The notes beneath the pieces were generated by a model. That model had not been told where the DNA came from, did not search any database, and worked only from the letters and a program-made list of their open reading frames with translations. 27,098 bases of DNA. It comes from Acidobacteriaceae bacterium (GTDB taxonomy: Bacteria > Acidobacteriota > Terriglobia > Terriglobales > Acidobacteriaceae). The stretch covers positions 2,011 through 29,108 of the forward strand of contig PLYW01000122.1 of NCBI GenBank assembly GCA_003151875.1. Reading direction: 5' to 3'. The stretch's first letter is position 1. Every line of letters begins with the position of its first letter. Made by a program: the position numbers and the translations under genes. Below, piece after piece: positions 1 to 6,362 of the stretch.

Positions 1-765
1 AGGAGAGCAATCCTGAACGGCTACAGCGTTGCCGGCAAAACGGGCACGGCACAGAAAGTGGACCCGGCGACGGGCGCATATTCCAAGACCAAGTATGTAG
101 CTTCGTTCATCGGATTTGCGCCGGTGAACAGCCCGGCGATAACCATCGCCGTGATTCTTGATTCTCCCGTGGGACTGCATCAGGGCGGCCAGGTTTGCGC
201 GCCGGTGTTTAAGCGCATCGCCGAGCAGGTGCTGGAATACATGCACGTGCCGCACGATGCCGATGTCAAGAACCCGCAGCGACAGAACCTGCAAGCCTCA
301 GCAAAGGATGAGGATTTGGCCGATGAATCGTCCGACCGTCTTAGCCCGCCGTTGCAGATGGCCGACGCGGATGCAACCAGCAACGCTGGGTCGCAGACAA
401 GTCCGCAGGCAAGGGTGGTGGGCGTGAAGGCGCCGGGCGGAGCCGCTGCGGGCGTTCCGCCAGCCTCGGGTAAGCCGCAAACACAAGCTCCGCCTAGAAC
501 GGAAATAGCGCAGGCTTCGCCTCCGCCGCAGCCGCCGAGTCCGGCCGAGCAGGCCGCCCCTCAGGGGACCGTTGTTCTCGACGTGGACAGCGGAGTGATC
601 GTGCCGTCATTCCTGGGCAAGCCGCTGCGGTCAGCGGTGGAAAGCGCTCAACAATCTGGATTGGAGATCAACGCGATCGGCAGCGGCGTCGCGCGCCAGC
701 AATGGCCTGCACCGGGCAGCCACCTTCCTTCCGGACAAAAGATAACGGTGCGCTTCACGCATTAA
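1..765 (+). CDS. ftsI: FtsI/SpoVD-type penicillin-binding protein, C-terminal part (5' end outside window)
   Basis: This is the end of the septal peptidoglycan transpeptidase, which cross-links stem peptides at the division site. The frame is open from base 1, and codons 13-17 read KTGTA, the third active-site box of penicillin-binding transpeptidases; the serine and SxN boxes lie upstream of the window. The rest of the transpeptidase fold follows (SFIGFAPVNSP). Next come about 100 residues rich in Ala, Pro, Gln and Ser that look like a disordered linker, then one PASTA-like domain over the last 60 residues (VPSFLGKPLRSAVESAQQSG). A C-terminal PASTA domain is typical of SpoVD/PBP2x-like class B PBPs; it binds peptidoglycan or stabilises the enzyme. 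The position upstream of murE fits the dcw order, although murE is displaced by about 1.2 kb of toxin-antitoxin genes. Family identity is firm; the visible 254 residues are only part of the protein. Confidence 0.95.
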   Translation, partial: RRAILNGYSVAGKTGTAQKVDPATGAYSKTKYVASFIGFAPVNSPAITIAVILDSPVGLHQGGQVCAPVFKRIAEQVLEYMHVPHDADVKNPQRQNLQASAKDEDLADESSDRLSPPLQMADADATSNAGSQTSPQARVVGVKAPGGAAAGVPPASGKPQTQAPPRTEIAQASPPPQPPSPAEQAAPQGTVVLDVDSGVIVPSFLGKPLRSAVESAQQSGLEINAIGSGVARQQWPAPGSHLPSGQKITVRFTH

Positions 766-789
766 AGGCGCCGAAGATTGGGTGGAGGG

Positions 790-1185
790 TTACAGAAGGT
801 CGAACCCTGGAAGCCGCAGCGCTTTGCGATCAAAGGTAACAGTATGTGAACAGCCGGCTTTCGCATTGATCCTGCCGATAAGGGCATCAGCAAAAGCCCC
901 GTGCTTCCGCTTGAGAGCTACCATGGCAAGAAACACCTCCGCTTCATGCTCTACCACGAGCTGCTCAATTTGTAGGATGCGCTCAATAGCTGCGGCGATT
1001 TCCGTATGGGTGAAGCCATAGACGCTCTCAAGAACCCATGCAATTTCCGCCATGACTACGGTGCTGATGAACCCATAATTGCGCTCCGTAAGGTACTGTT
1101 CGATGCAGTCAGTCGCCTTCCGCAACTGTACAGGGTCGTCCTGGACGATATAACGGACCAGAATGTTAGTGTCCAACCCAATCAT
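790..1185 (-). CDS. vapC: PIN-domain ribonuclease toxin, VapC family
   Basis: A 131-residue PIN-domain protein, probably the toxin of a VapBC pair. VapC toxins are Mg-dependent endoribonucleases that cut tRNA or rRNA. The N-terminus MIGLDTNILVRYIVQDD supplies the first conserved aspartate (D5). A glutamate follows in MAEIAWVLE, and later acidic residues lie in the FADALIG segment and in VTFDRKA, giving the usual four-acid metal site. The length is normal for the family. Its start overlaps the stop of the upstream antitoxin gene by four bases, so translation is probably coupled and antitoxin is made first. The pair points against the dcw genes and sits only 24 bases past the ftsI stop. All catalytic residues appear present, so the toxin is probably active. 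Confidence 0.9.
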   Translation of the reverse strand: MIGLDTNILVRYIVQDDPVQLRKATDCIEQYLTERNYGFISTVVMAEIAWVLESVYGFTHTEIAAAIERILQIEQLVVEHEAEVFLAMVALKRKHGAFADALIGRINAKAGCSHTVTFDRKALRLPGFDLL

Positions 1186-1433
1186 CTACGCGTAGCCCGT
1201 CGATAACGTTCGCTGACGCCGGTTGCGATGGCTTCGTCCATCTCCTCAAGCGAGGCATGCCTAGTGGCTTTAAGCATCCCCCGTAGTGCCGAGACAGGAA
1301 GCTTCGGCAGTAGAACTACCGTGCCGTCAGGGTGCACGAAGAACTTGACCCGGTCGCCCGGCTTGAGATGGAGATGTTCCCGAATGGCTTTCGGAATGGT
1401 TGCCTGGCCCTTGCTGGTGATGGCAGATTCCAT
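1182..1433 (-). CDS. vapB: AbrB/SpoVT-type antitoxin of the VapC pair
   Basis: An 83-residue swapped-hairpin AbrB-family DNA-binding antitoxin. The N-terminal half (SAITSKGQATIPKAIREHL, then LKPGDRVKFFV) is the classic AbrB/MazE fold that binds palindromic operators. The C-terminal half (LEEMDEAIATGVSERYRRA) is the helical tail that normally wraps and blocks the toxin. An ATG start is preceded by a good ribosome binding site (GGAGG, six bases away). The gene overlaps vapC by four bases. A perfect inverted repeat lies just upstream over the likely -10 box, which fits autorepression by the antitoxin-toxin complex. Confidence 0.9.
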   Translation of the reverse strand: MESAITSKGQATIPKAIREHLHLKPGDRVKFFVHPDGTVVLLPKLPVSALRGMLKATRHASLEEMDEAIATGVSERYRRATRR

Positions 1434-1442
1434 GGTGCCTCC

Positions 1443-1485
1443 ATTACATTATTAAGAATGTAATACCTAACTCTGCTGGTGTCAA
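1443..1485 (-). promoter_or_regulatory. vapBC promoter with palindromic operator
   Basis: On the - strand a TTGACA box (1480-1485) is followed after 17 bases by TACATT (1457-1462). That -10-like box lies inside a perfect inverted repeat, ATTACATT-N6-AATGTAAT (1443-1464), which ends ten bases before the vapB start. The layout predicts that bound VapB-VapC would block RNA polymerase. The palindrome is seen directly; its use as an operator is inferred from AbrB-family biology. Confidence 0.6.
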
Positions 1486-1594
1486 GCTGGGGTCGGCGGT
1501 GCAAGTGTTGCCCAGGTCATGGCCCGCCGATTGTGACCGAGACGAGTGCGAAAATCTCTGATAGGTTACCTGTAGCTCGCTGTGGAGATGAGAT

Positions 1595-1816
1595 ATGCCA
1601 CGAACACCATCCAAGCCATCGCGGGACAGGGTCAGGGCGCATCGGGAGAGGCTGCGCCGTCAAGGGTTGCGGCCCATTCAGATTTGGGTGCCAGACGTTC
1701 GCTCGCCGGAGTTCGCGGCTGAGGCGCATCGGCAGTCCCTCGCCATTGCTCATAGTGCCCAGGAAAAAGACGATCAGGACTTTATCGACGCGGTTTCCGA
1801 CTGGGGCAAGGAGTGA
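1595..1816 (+). CDS. MazE-family antitoxin (DUF3018 type), orphan
   Basis: A 73-residue protein matching the short antitoxin family annotated as MazE-like/DUF3018. It has a basic N-terminus with repeated arginines (RDRVRAHRERLRRQGLRP), the signature IQIWVPDVRSPEFAAEAHRQS, and an acidic tail with DDQDFIDAVSDW. Members normally sit directly before a PemK/MazF toxin, with the toxin start overlapping the antitoxin stop. Here the overlap is kept, but the toxin frame stops after 15 codons, so the antitoxin is now alone. The ribosome binding site GGAG lies seven bases before the ATG. It may be a relic, or it may still neutralise a MazF toxin elsewhere in the genome. Confidence 0.85.
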   Translation: MPRTPSKPSRDRVRAHRERLRRQGLRPIQIWVPDVRSPEFAAEAHRQSLAIAHSAQEKDDQDFIDAVSDWGKE

Positions 1817-1860
1817 GGCGCAGTGAGATTTGCATGAATTCGATCCGTCGAGTTTCTTGA
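1813..1860 (+). pseudogene. Truncated mazF/pemK toxin remnant
   Basis: A GTG start overlaps the mazE stop by four bases and opens a 15-codon frame, VRRSEICMNSIRRVS, before TGA. PemK/MazF toxins paired with this antitoxin type usually start MRRGEIW or similar, so the first seven residues look like a toxin N-terminus and the rest has been lost. Only about 85 bases separate the stop from murE, and they contain no further toxin sequence that I can recognise. The match is short, so the call rests mainly on position and overlap. Confidence 0.5.
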
Positions 1861-1874
1861 GTTTTTTGTTGTTA

Positions 1875-1890
1875 GTTCCTTACTAGGAAC
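1875..1890. repeat. Short perfect inverted repeat upstream of murE
   Basis: GTTCCT-TACT-AGGAAC, a six-base stem with a four-base loop, located 55 bases before the murE start and just after a T-rich stretch. It could be the remains of a terminator for the antitoxin gene or a regulator site; the sequence alone does not decide. Confidence 0.35.
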
Positions 1891-1929
1891 GTCGGCGATT
1901 CTGGCACCCTTACGCGCGTAAACCATAGT

Positions 1930-1935
1930 TATAAT
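1930..1935 (+). promoter_or_regulatory. Likely -10 box of a murE promoter, near-leaderless transcript
   Basis: A consensus TATAAT lies nine bases before the murE ATG. Transcription starting seven bases downstream would give a leader of two or three bases. No good -35 element is seen at the standard spacing, and only a weak AGG precedes the ATG. After the toxin-antitoxin insertion, murE and the genes below it would need a promoter of this kind. The box is seen; its activity is inference. Confidence 0.4.
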
Positions 1936-1944
1936 GCGGGTAGG

Positions 1945-3453
1945 ATGAATTTCCTCGATTTGCTGGATGGCGCCGAATATCTCGTGCAGCAAGGCAATCC
2001 GCAGATCGAGGGCCTTGACTACGACAGCCGGCGGGTGCGGCCCGGCTGGTGTTTCGTGGCCATGCGCGGCGAGACCAGCGACGGCAATCGGTACATCGAT
2101 GCCGCACTTAGTGCAGGCGCCGTTGCCGTTGTCAGCGACTCATTACCGCCGCGGCCCGATGTCGCCTGGGCGCAAGTTACACATGGACGGCGAGCCTTGG
2201 CGCGGCTTAGCGCAAATTTCTATGGCCGTCCGGCGGAACGGCTGGCGATTACCGGAATCACCGGCACCAATGGCAAGACGACGACGGCGTTCATCCTGAA
2301 TGCCATGCTGCGCGCCGCCGGACGCAAAGCCGCCCTGGTAGGCACGGTGGAATATCGCATTGGCGAAGAGGTCCTCTCCGCGCCCCACACTACTCCCGAG
2401 GCGCTGGAGTTGAACCAGCTCTTTGCCCGTGCGGTGGAGGCCGACTGCAGCGAGGCGGTGATGGAGGTGTCTTCGCACGCCCTGGAGCAGCAGCGGGTTT
2501 ACGGCGTGCCGTTCGACGTTGCCGTGTTCACCAATCTCACCCGCGATCATCTCGATTACCACGGCACCATGGAACAGTATTTCGCTGCGAAGACGATACT
2601 GTTCACCGGCCTGGGCACCGAGCCGCCGAGAGCGGCCGTGATCAATGTCGAAGATGAATACGGCCAGCGCATCATCAAGCTGCTTAAGAAGCAACAGGAA
2701 TTGATTACGTACGGCATCAATGGCGGCGATTTCCGCGCAAAGGATGTCAGCATCGAGAGAAACGGGACCAAGTTCACCCTGGTGACGCCTGACGGTCAAT
2801 ATCCCATTTGGAGTCCGCTGCTGGGGCGGGTCAACGTGCTGAACCTGATTGCCGCCTCGGCTGCTGCCTATGCACGCGATGTCGAGCCGCACGCCATGGC
2901 TCTGGCGGCGGATGAACTCGCCCAGGTGCCGGGGCGCTTTGAACGAGTCGATCTTGGCCAACCCTTCACGGTGATTGTGGATTACGCGCACACTGACGAC
3001 GCGCTGCGTAACCTGACCGCGGTGGCGCGAGAATTCCTGGCGCAGCGCGGAGGGCCGGGACGAGTCATCACCGTATTCGGATGCGGCGGCGATCGCGACC
3101 GCAGCAAACGTCCGCTGATGGGCGAGGCCGCCGGCGCCGGCAGCGACTTCGTGGTGCTGACCAGCGACAATCCCCGCAGCGAAAATCCTCTCGACGTCAT
3201 GAACGACGCGCTCCCGGGCTTGCAGCGTTCCGGCACTCGCTACACCTTGGAACCGGATCGAGCCAAAGCCATTGCCTTGGCCATTCACGAGGCGCTGACC
3301 GGCGATGTCGTTCTCATCGCCGGCAAAGGTCACGAGAAGGTCCAGATCTCGGCCGTGGGCGCCATCCCGTTCGACGATATCGAGGTGGCGCGGAATGCAC
3401 TGCACAATACCGGTTACGAAACCATCCAACCAACGCAGTCAACAAAGTCATGA
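1945..3453 (+). CDS. murE: UDP-MurNAc-L-Ala-D-Glu:meso-diaminopimelate ligase MurE
   Basis: MurE adds the third residue of the peptidoglycan stem peptide in the cytoplasm, using ATP. The 502-residue protein has the N-terminal UDP-MurNAc-binding domain (LDYDSRRVRPGWCFVAMRGE, about residues 25-45), the P-loop GTNGKTTT near residue 109, and the central ligase region with HTTPEALEL and MEVSSHAL. The C-terminal domain carries DNPRSENP near residue 408. The DNPR motif marks enzymes that use meso-diaminopimelate rather than lysine, so the wall should be of the Gram-negative A1-gamma type. The start MNFLDLLDGAEYL fits the family. The gene overlaps murF by four bases (ATGA), which indicates coupled translation. 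Confidence 0.97.
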   Translation: MNFLDLLDGAEYLVQQGNPQIEGLDYDSRRVRPGWCFVAMRGETSDGNRYIDAALSAGAVAVVSDSLPPRPDVAWAQVTHGRRALARLSANFYGRPAERLAITGITGTNGKTTTAFILNAMLRAAGRKAALVGTVEYRIGEEVLSAPHTTPEALELNQLFARAVEADCSEAVMEVSSHALEQQRVYGVPFDVAVFTNLTRDHLDYHGTMEQYFAAKTILFTGLGTEPPRAAVINVEDEYGQRIIKLLKKQQELITYGINGGDFRAKDVSIERNGTKFTLVTPDGQYPIWSPLLGRVNVLNLIAASAAAYARDVEPHAMALAADELAQVPGRFERVDLGQPFTVIVDYAHTDDALRNLTAVAREFLAQRGGPGRVITVFGCGGDRDRSKRPLMGEAAGAGSDFVVLTSDNPRSENPLDVMNDALPGLQRSGTRYTLEPDRAKAIALAIHEALTGDVVLIAGKGHEKVQISAVGAIPFDDIEVARNALHNTGYETIQPTQSTKS

Positions 3454-4832
3454 AGCTAAGTCTGTCACGCGCCGCCGAATTCATGCAGGCCACCGGCGAG
3501 TTTTCCCCAGACTCGGTGGCCAGCGGCTATTCCATCGATTCGCGCACTTTGTTGCCGGGCAATCTGTTCTTCGCGGTCCGCGGCGAGCGGCTGGACGGCC
3601 ATGACTTTGTCGAGGCGGCGCTCGCCAAGGGTGCGGTCGGTGCAGTCATTAGCCAGGACCAGACCGCACGGTTCACGCAGAAGAATCAGATTTTGAAGGT
3701 GGAGGACCCGCTTCTCGCATTGCAAAAGCTCGCTGCCGCCGTCCGCCGATTGTGGGGCAAGCCGCTCATCGCGGTGACTGGGTCGGCCGGCAAAACGACA
3801 ACGAAGGAAGCCATCGCGCATGTGCTGGAGGCAAAGCATCGGGTGCTGAAATCGCAAGGCAATCTGAACAATCATTTCGGCATGCCGCTGCAATTGCTCA
3901 AGCTGGAGCCGGAGCACGACGTTGCGGTGGTCGAGATGGGGATGTCGCATGCCGGCGAGATCACTGCACTCGCCAGGCTGGCACAGCCGGATTGCGGTGT
4001 TGTGACTATGGTCGCCCCTGTCCACTTGGAGTTCTTTGAGTCCATCGCGGCCATCGCGCGTGCCAAGTACGAACTGATCGCGTCGCTTCCCACCGGCGGT
4101 ATCGCAGTGTTGAATGCTGACGATGAGTACGTTTCGCAGTTCGGGCGAGACTTCCAAGGGAGAGTCGTCACCTTCGGATTGGACAAGCCGGCTGACGTGT
4201 CGGCGCGAAAGATTGAAACCCGCGGCCCGCTGGGCTCGGTGTTCGAAATTGTGGCGGATGGCGAGCATGTTCCGGCTGCGCTGCCGCTGTTGGGCGAGCA
4301 CAGCATCTACAATGCGCTTGCGGCCGTCGCCGTGGGATTGCAGTATGGAGTGCCGCTGCGAACGGCAGCCGAATCGCTCGCGACGCTGTCGCCCGGAGAT
4401 AAGCGCGGAGAAATACTAAACTACGCGGGCGCGACTATCATTAACGATTGCTACAATTCCAATCCTAGGGCCCTCGACAACATGGTGCGGTCGCTGGCCC
4501 AGATTCCCGCCCGGCGCCGCATTGTAGTCGCCGGCGAAATGCTGGAACTCGGTCCGGCGGCTGACGCCATGCACCGCGAGTCCGGACAAAACATGGCGCG
4601 GCACGGAATCGACAGGTTGCTGGGGGTCCGAGGACTGGCGAAGTTGATGGTAGAAGCGGCAGTCGAAGCGGGGACGAACGCGGAGTTCGTCAACACGCCG
4701 CAAGAGGCCGCCGATTGGTTGCGGCGCGAGGTCAAAAGCGGCGATGTAGTTTTGCTCAAGGCGTCACGCGGAGTGCGCCTGGAGCGCGCGCTGGAAGCCT
4801 GGGTCGGCAAAACGACGGAGGCTGCACATTAG
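3450..4832 (+). CDS. murF: UDP-MurNAc-tripeptide:D-Ala-D-Ala ligase MurF
   Basis: MurF adds the D-Ala-D-Ala dipeptide, completing UDP-MurNAc-pentapeptide. The start is set at the ATG that overlaps the murE stop; the reading frame is open further upstream, but that part is a shadow of murE. The 460-residue protein shows the N-terminal domain (SGYSIDSRTLLPGNLFFAVR), the ATP-binding loop GSAGKTTTKE near residue 110, the LNNHFGMPLQLL segment and MGMSHAGEI typical of MurF, then INDCYNSNPRAL in the C-terminal domain. Its length is normal. mraY follows after 39 bases. Confidence 0.97.
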   Translation: MKLSLSRAAEFMQATGEFSPDSVASGYSIDSRTLLPGNLFFAVRGERLDGHDFVEAALAKGAVGAVISQDQTARFTQKNQILKVEDPLLALQKLAAAVRRLWGKPLIAVTGSAGKTTTKEAIAHVLEAKHRVLKSQGNLNNHFGMPLQLLKLEPEHDVAVVEMGMSHAGEITALARLAQPDCGVVTMVAPVHLEFFESIAAIARAKYELIASLPTGGIAVLNADDEYVSQFGRDFQGRVVTFGLDKPADVSARKIETRGPLGSVFEIVADGEHVPAALPLLGEHSIYNALAAVAVGLQYGVPLRTAAESLATLSPGDKRGEILNYAGATIINDCYNSNPRALDNMVRSLAQIPARRRIVVAGEMLELGPAADAMHRESGQNMARHGIDRLLGVRGLAKLMVEAAVEAGTNAEFVNTPQEAADWLRREVKSGDVVLLKASRGVRLERALEAWVGKTTEAAH

Positions 4833-4871
4833 GATTGCAGCTCCTGCATAACGTTCAGAACGGGGAAGAAT

Positions 4872-6008
4872 TTGCTCTATTGGTTGCTGTACCAGAAGGG
4901 TTTTCTCGTCTTTCATGTCGGCCCGTTCCGAATCTTTCGCTATTTAACTTTCCGCACTGTGTTCGCCAGCCTCACCGCGCTATTCATCGGCCTGATCATT
5001 GGCCCGGCGGTGGTCCGCCGCCTGCGTGAATTCCAGATCGGCCAGTACATTCGCGAAGACGGCCCCAAGGACCACCTGAAGAAAGCGGGCACTCCCACCA
5101 TGGGCGGCTTGCTCATTGTGGTGGGCATGATTGTCCCAACCTTGTTGTGGGCCGATCTCAGCAACCGCTTCGTGTGGATTGCCGTTTTGGCGACGCTGGC
5201 CTTCGGCGCCATCGGCTTCACCGACGACTACTTGAAGGTGGTACACCGCCGCAACCTCGGTCTCACCGCACGCGCCAAGCTGTCGTACCAGTTTTTGGCG
5301 GCGCTTGTGATCGGCGCGATCTTCGCTGGCCTGGAAACCCATGGACTCTACTCCACCCGCCTGATTGTCCCTTTCCTTAAGCATTTCCGGCCAGACCTGG
5401 TGATCGACCGATTGCATCACGGTTACCTTTCGCCACTCGCATTTCTGCCGTTCCTGGCGTTCGTGGCTATCATCCTTGTGGGCTCCAGTAATGCCGTGAA
5501 TCTCACCGATGGTCTGGATGGATTGGCGATTGGCTGCACCGTGATTGCTGCCGGAGCGCTCACCGTCCTCACGTATGTCAGCGGCCACGCCGTCTTTGCC
5601 GATTACCTCGAGCTTTCCAAGATGCCCCAGGTTTCGGAGGTGACCATCTTCTGCGGCTCGATGGTCGGTTCCGCAATCGGTTTTCTCTGGTATAACGCGC
5701 ATCCGGCGGAAATCTTCATGGGCGATGTGGGATCGCTGGCGCTGGGCGGCGCCATCGGGACCGTGGCCGTCATTATCAAGCAGGAATTGCTGCTGCCGTT
5801 CATCGGCGGCATCTTCGTGATTGAAGCGCTGTCGGTCATTCTTCAGGTGGGCTCCTACAAGCTGCGCCGGAAGCGCATTTTCAAGATGGCGCCCATCCAC
5901 CACCATTTTGAGCTGATGGGCTGGAGCGAGTCGAAGGTGATTGTGCGGTTCTGGATTATGGCGCTGGTGTTTGCGCTGTTCGCGCTGACGACGCTGAAGC
6001 TGAGGTAG
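4872..6008 (+). CDS. mraY: Phospho-N-acetylmuramoyl-pentapeptide transferase MraY
   Basis: MraY is the integral membrane enzyme that moves phospho-MurNAc-pentapeptide onto undecaprenyl phosphate, giving lipid I. The 378-residue protein has about ten hydrophobic segments. It carries the family hallmarks KKAGTPTMGG near residue 72, the Mg-binding FTDDYLK near 116, NLTDGLDGLA near 212, and HHHFELMGW near 342. Translation appears to begin at TTG with MLYWLLYQKG, which fits the conserved N-terminus; a purine-rich GGGGAAG lies just upstream. C-ending codons dominate, in contrast to the G-ending style that begins with murD. Confidence 0.96.
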   Translation: MLYWLLYQKGFLVFHVGPFRIFRYLTFRTVFASLTALFIGLIIGPAVVRRLREFQIGQYIREDGPKDHLKKAGTPTMGGLLIVVGMIVPTLLWADLSNRFVWIAVLATLAFGAIGFTDDYLKVVHRRNLGLTARAKLSYQFLAALVIGAIFAGLETHGLYSTRLIVPFLKHFRPDLVIDRLHHGYLSPLAFLPFLAFVAIILVGSSNAVNLTDGLDGLAIGCTVIAAGALTVLTYVSGHAVFADYLELSKMPQVSEVTIFCGSMVGSAIGFLWYNAHPAEIFMGDVGSLALGGAIGTVAVIIKQELLLPFIGGIFVIEALSVILQVGSYKLRRKRIFKMAPIHHHFELMGWSESKVIVRFWIMALVFALFALTTLKLR

Positions 6009-6011
6009 GCG

Positions 6012-6362
6012 ATGGCCGTGAGCAAAGCGAGACCTTGGCAACATGGTTCGTTCTGGCGATTTCCGCTTGCCCTCGGTGCGTTCGGAGCGTTACTGCCTCC
6101 TGCTATCTACCTACTATGTAATTGGCCGGCGGCTGCACAAGCATTCTCTCGACACTCGGAATTACTTTTCTTCTTCTGTCCTCCATACGTTTTGGCTTGG
6201 ACATTCGAAGGAATGGAAGCCCGCTTCAGAATCGGGGTAGTAATCTTCCTCATGTCACCCAGTAACGCCGTTTTGTATTTTCTAGGGGGTAGCTTCGTCG
6301 CGTTCTTTGGAGGATTCGGCAATAAAGTCCTAGCGAAGGGAGATTATGGAACTGAAGAATAA
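6012..6362 (+). CDS. Unknown small membrane protein between mraY and murD
   Basis: A 116-residue protein that I do not recognise. It has a basic N-terminus (MAVSKARPWQHG) and three likely membrane segments, around residues 16-36, 50-65 and 75-97, the last glycine- and phenylalanine-rich (LGGSFVAFFGGFG). It starts three bases after the mraY stop and its end overlaps the murD start by 17 bases, so the murD ribosome binding site lies inside it. Base composition is visibly more AT-rich than both neighbours and codon use is less biased, suggesting a later arrival. The usual dcw order has nothing here. The overlap could couple its translation to murD. It may be a real accessory gene or decayed inserted DNA that stayed open. 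Confidence 0.6.
   Translation: MAVSKARPWQHGSFWRFPLALGAFGALLPPAIYLLCNWPAAAQAFSRHSELLFFFCPPYVLAWTFEGMEARFRIGVVIFLMSPSNAVLYFLGGSFVAFFGGFGNKVLAKGDYGTEE

Noticed and set aside
1902..1916. Sigma-54 promoter (TGGCAC element) before murE
   Set aside because: The -12 element is missing at the fixed spacing (CGCG in place of TTGC).
2143..3429. Long open frame (428 codons) on the - strand opposite murE
   Set aside because: It is a shadow of the GC-rich murE sequence; murE has every conserved motif, and the antisense translation shows no recognisable domain.
4980..6044. Long open frame (354 codons) opposite mraY
   Set aside because: The antisense product is rich in His, Gln and Arg, typical of a shadow frame, while mraY on the + strand is unmistakable.
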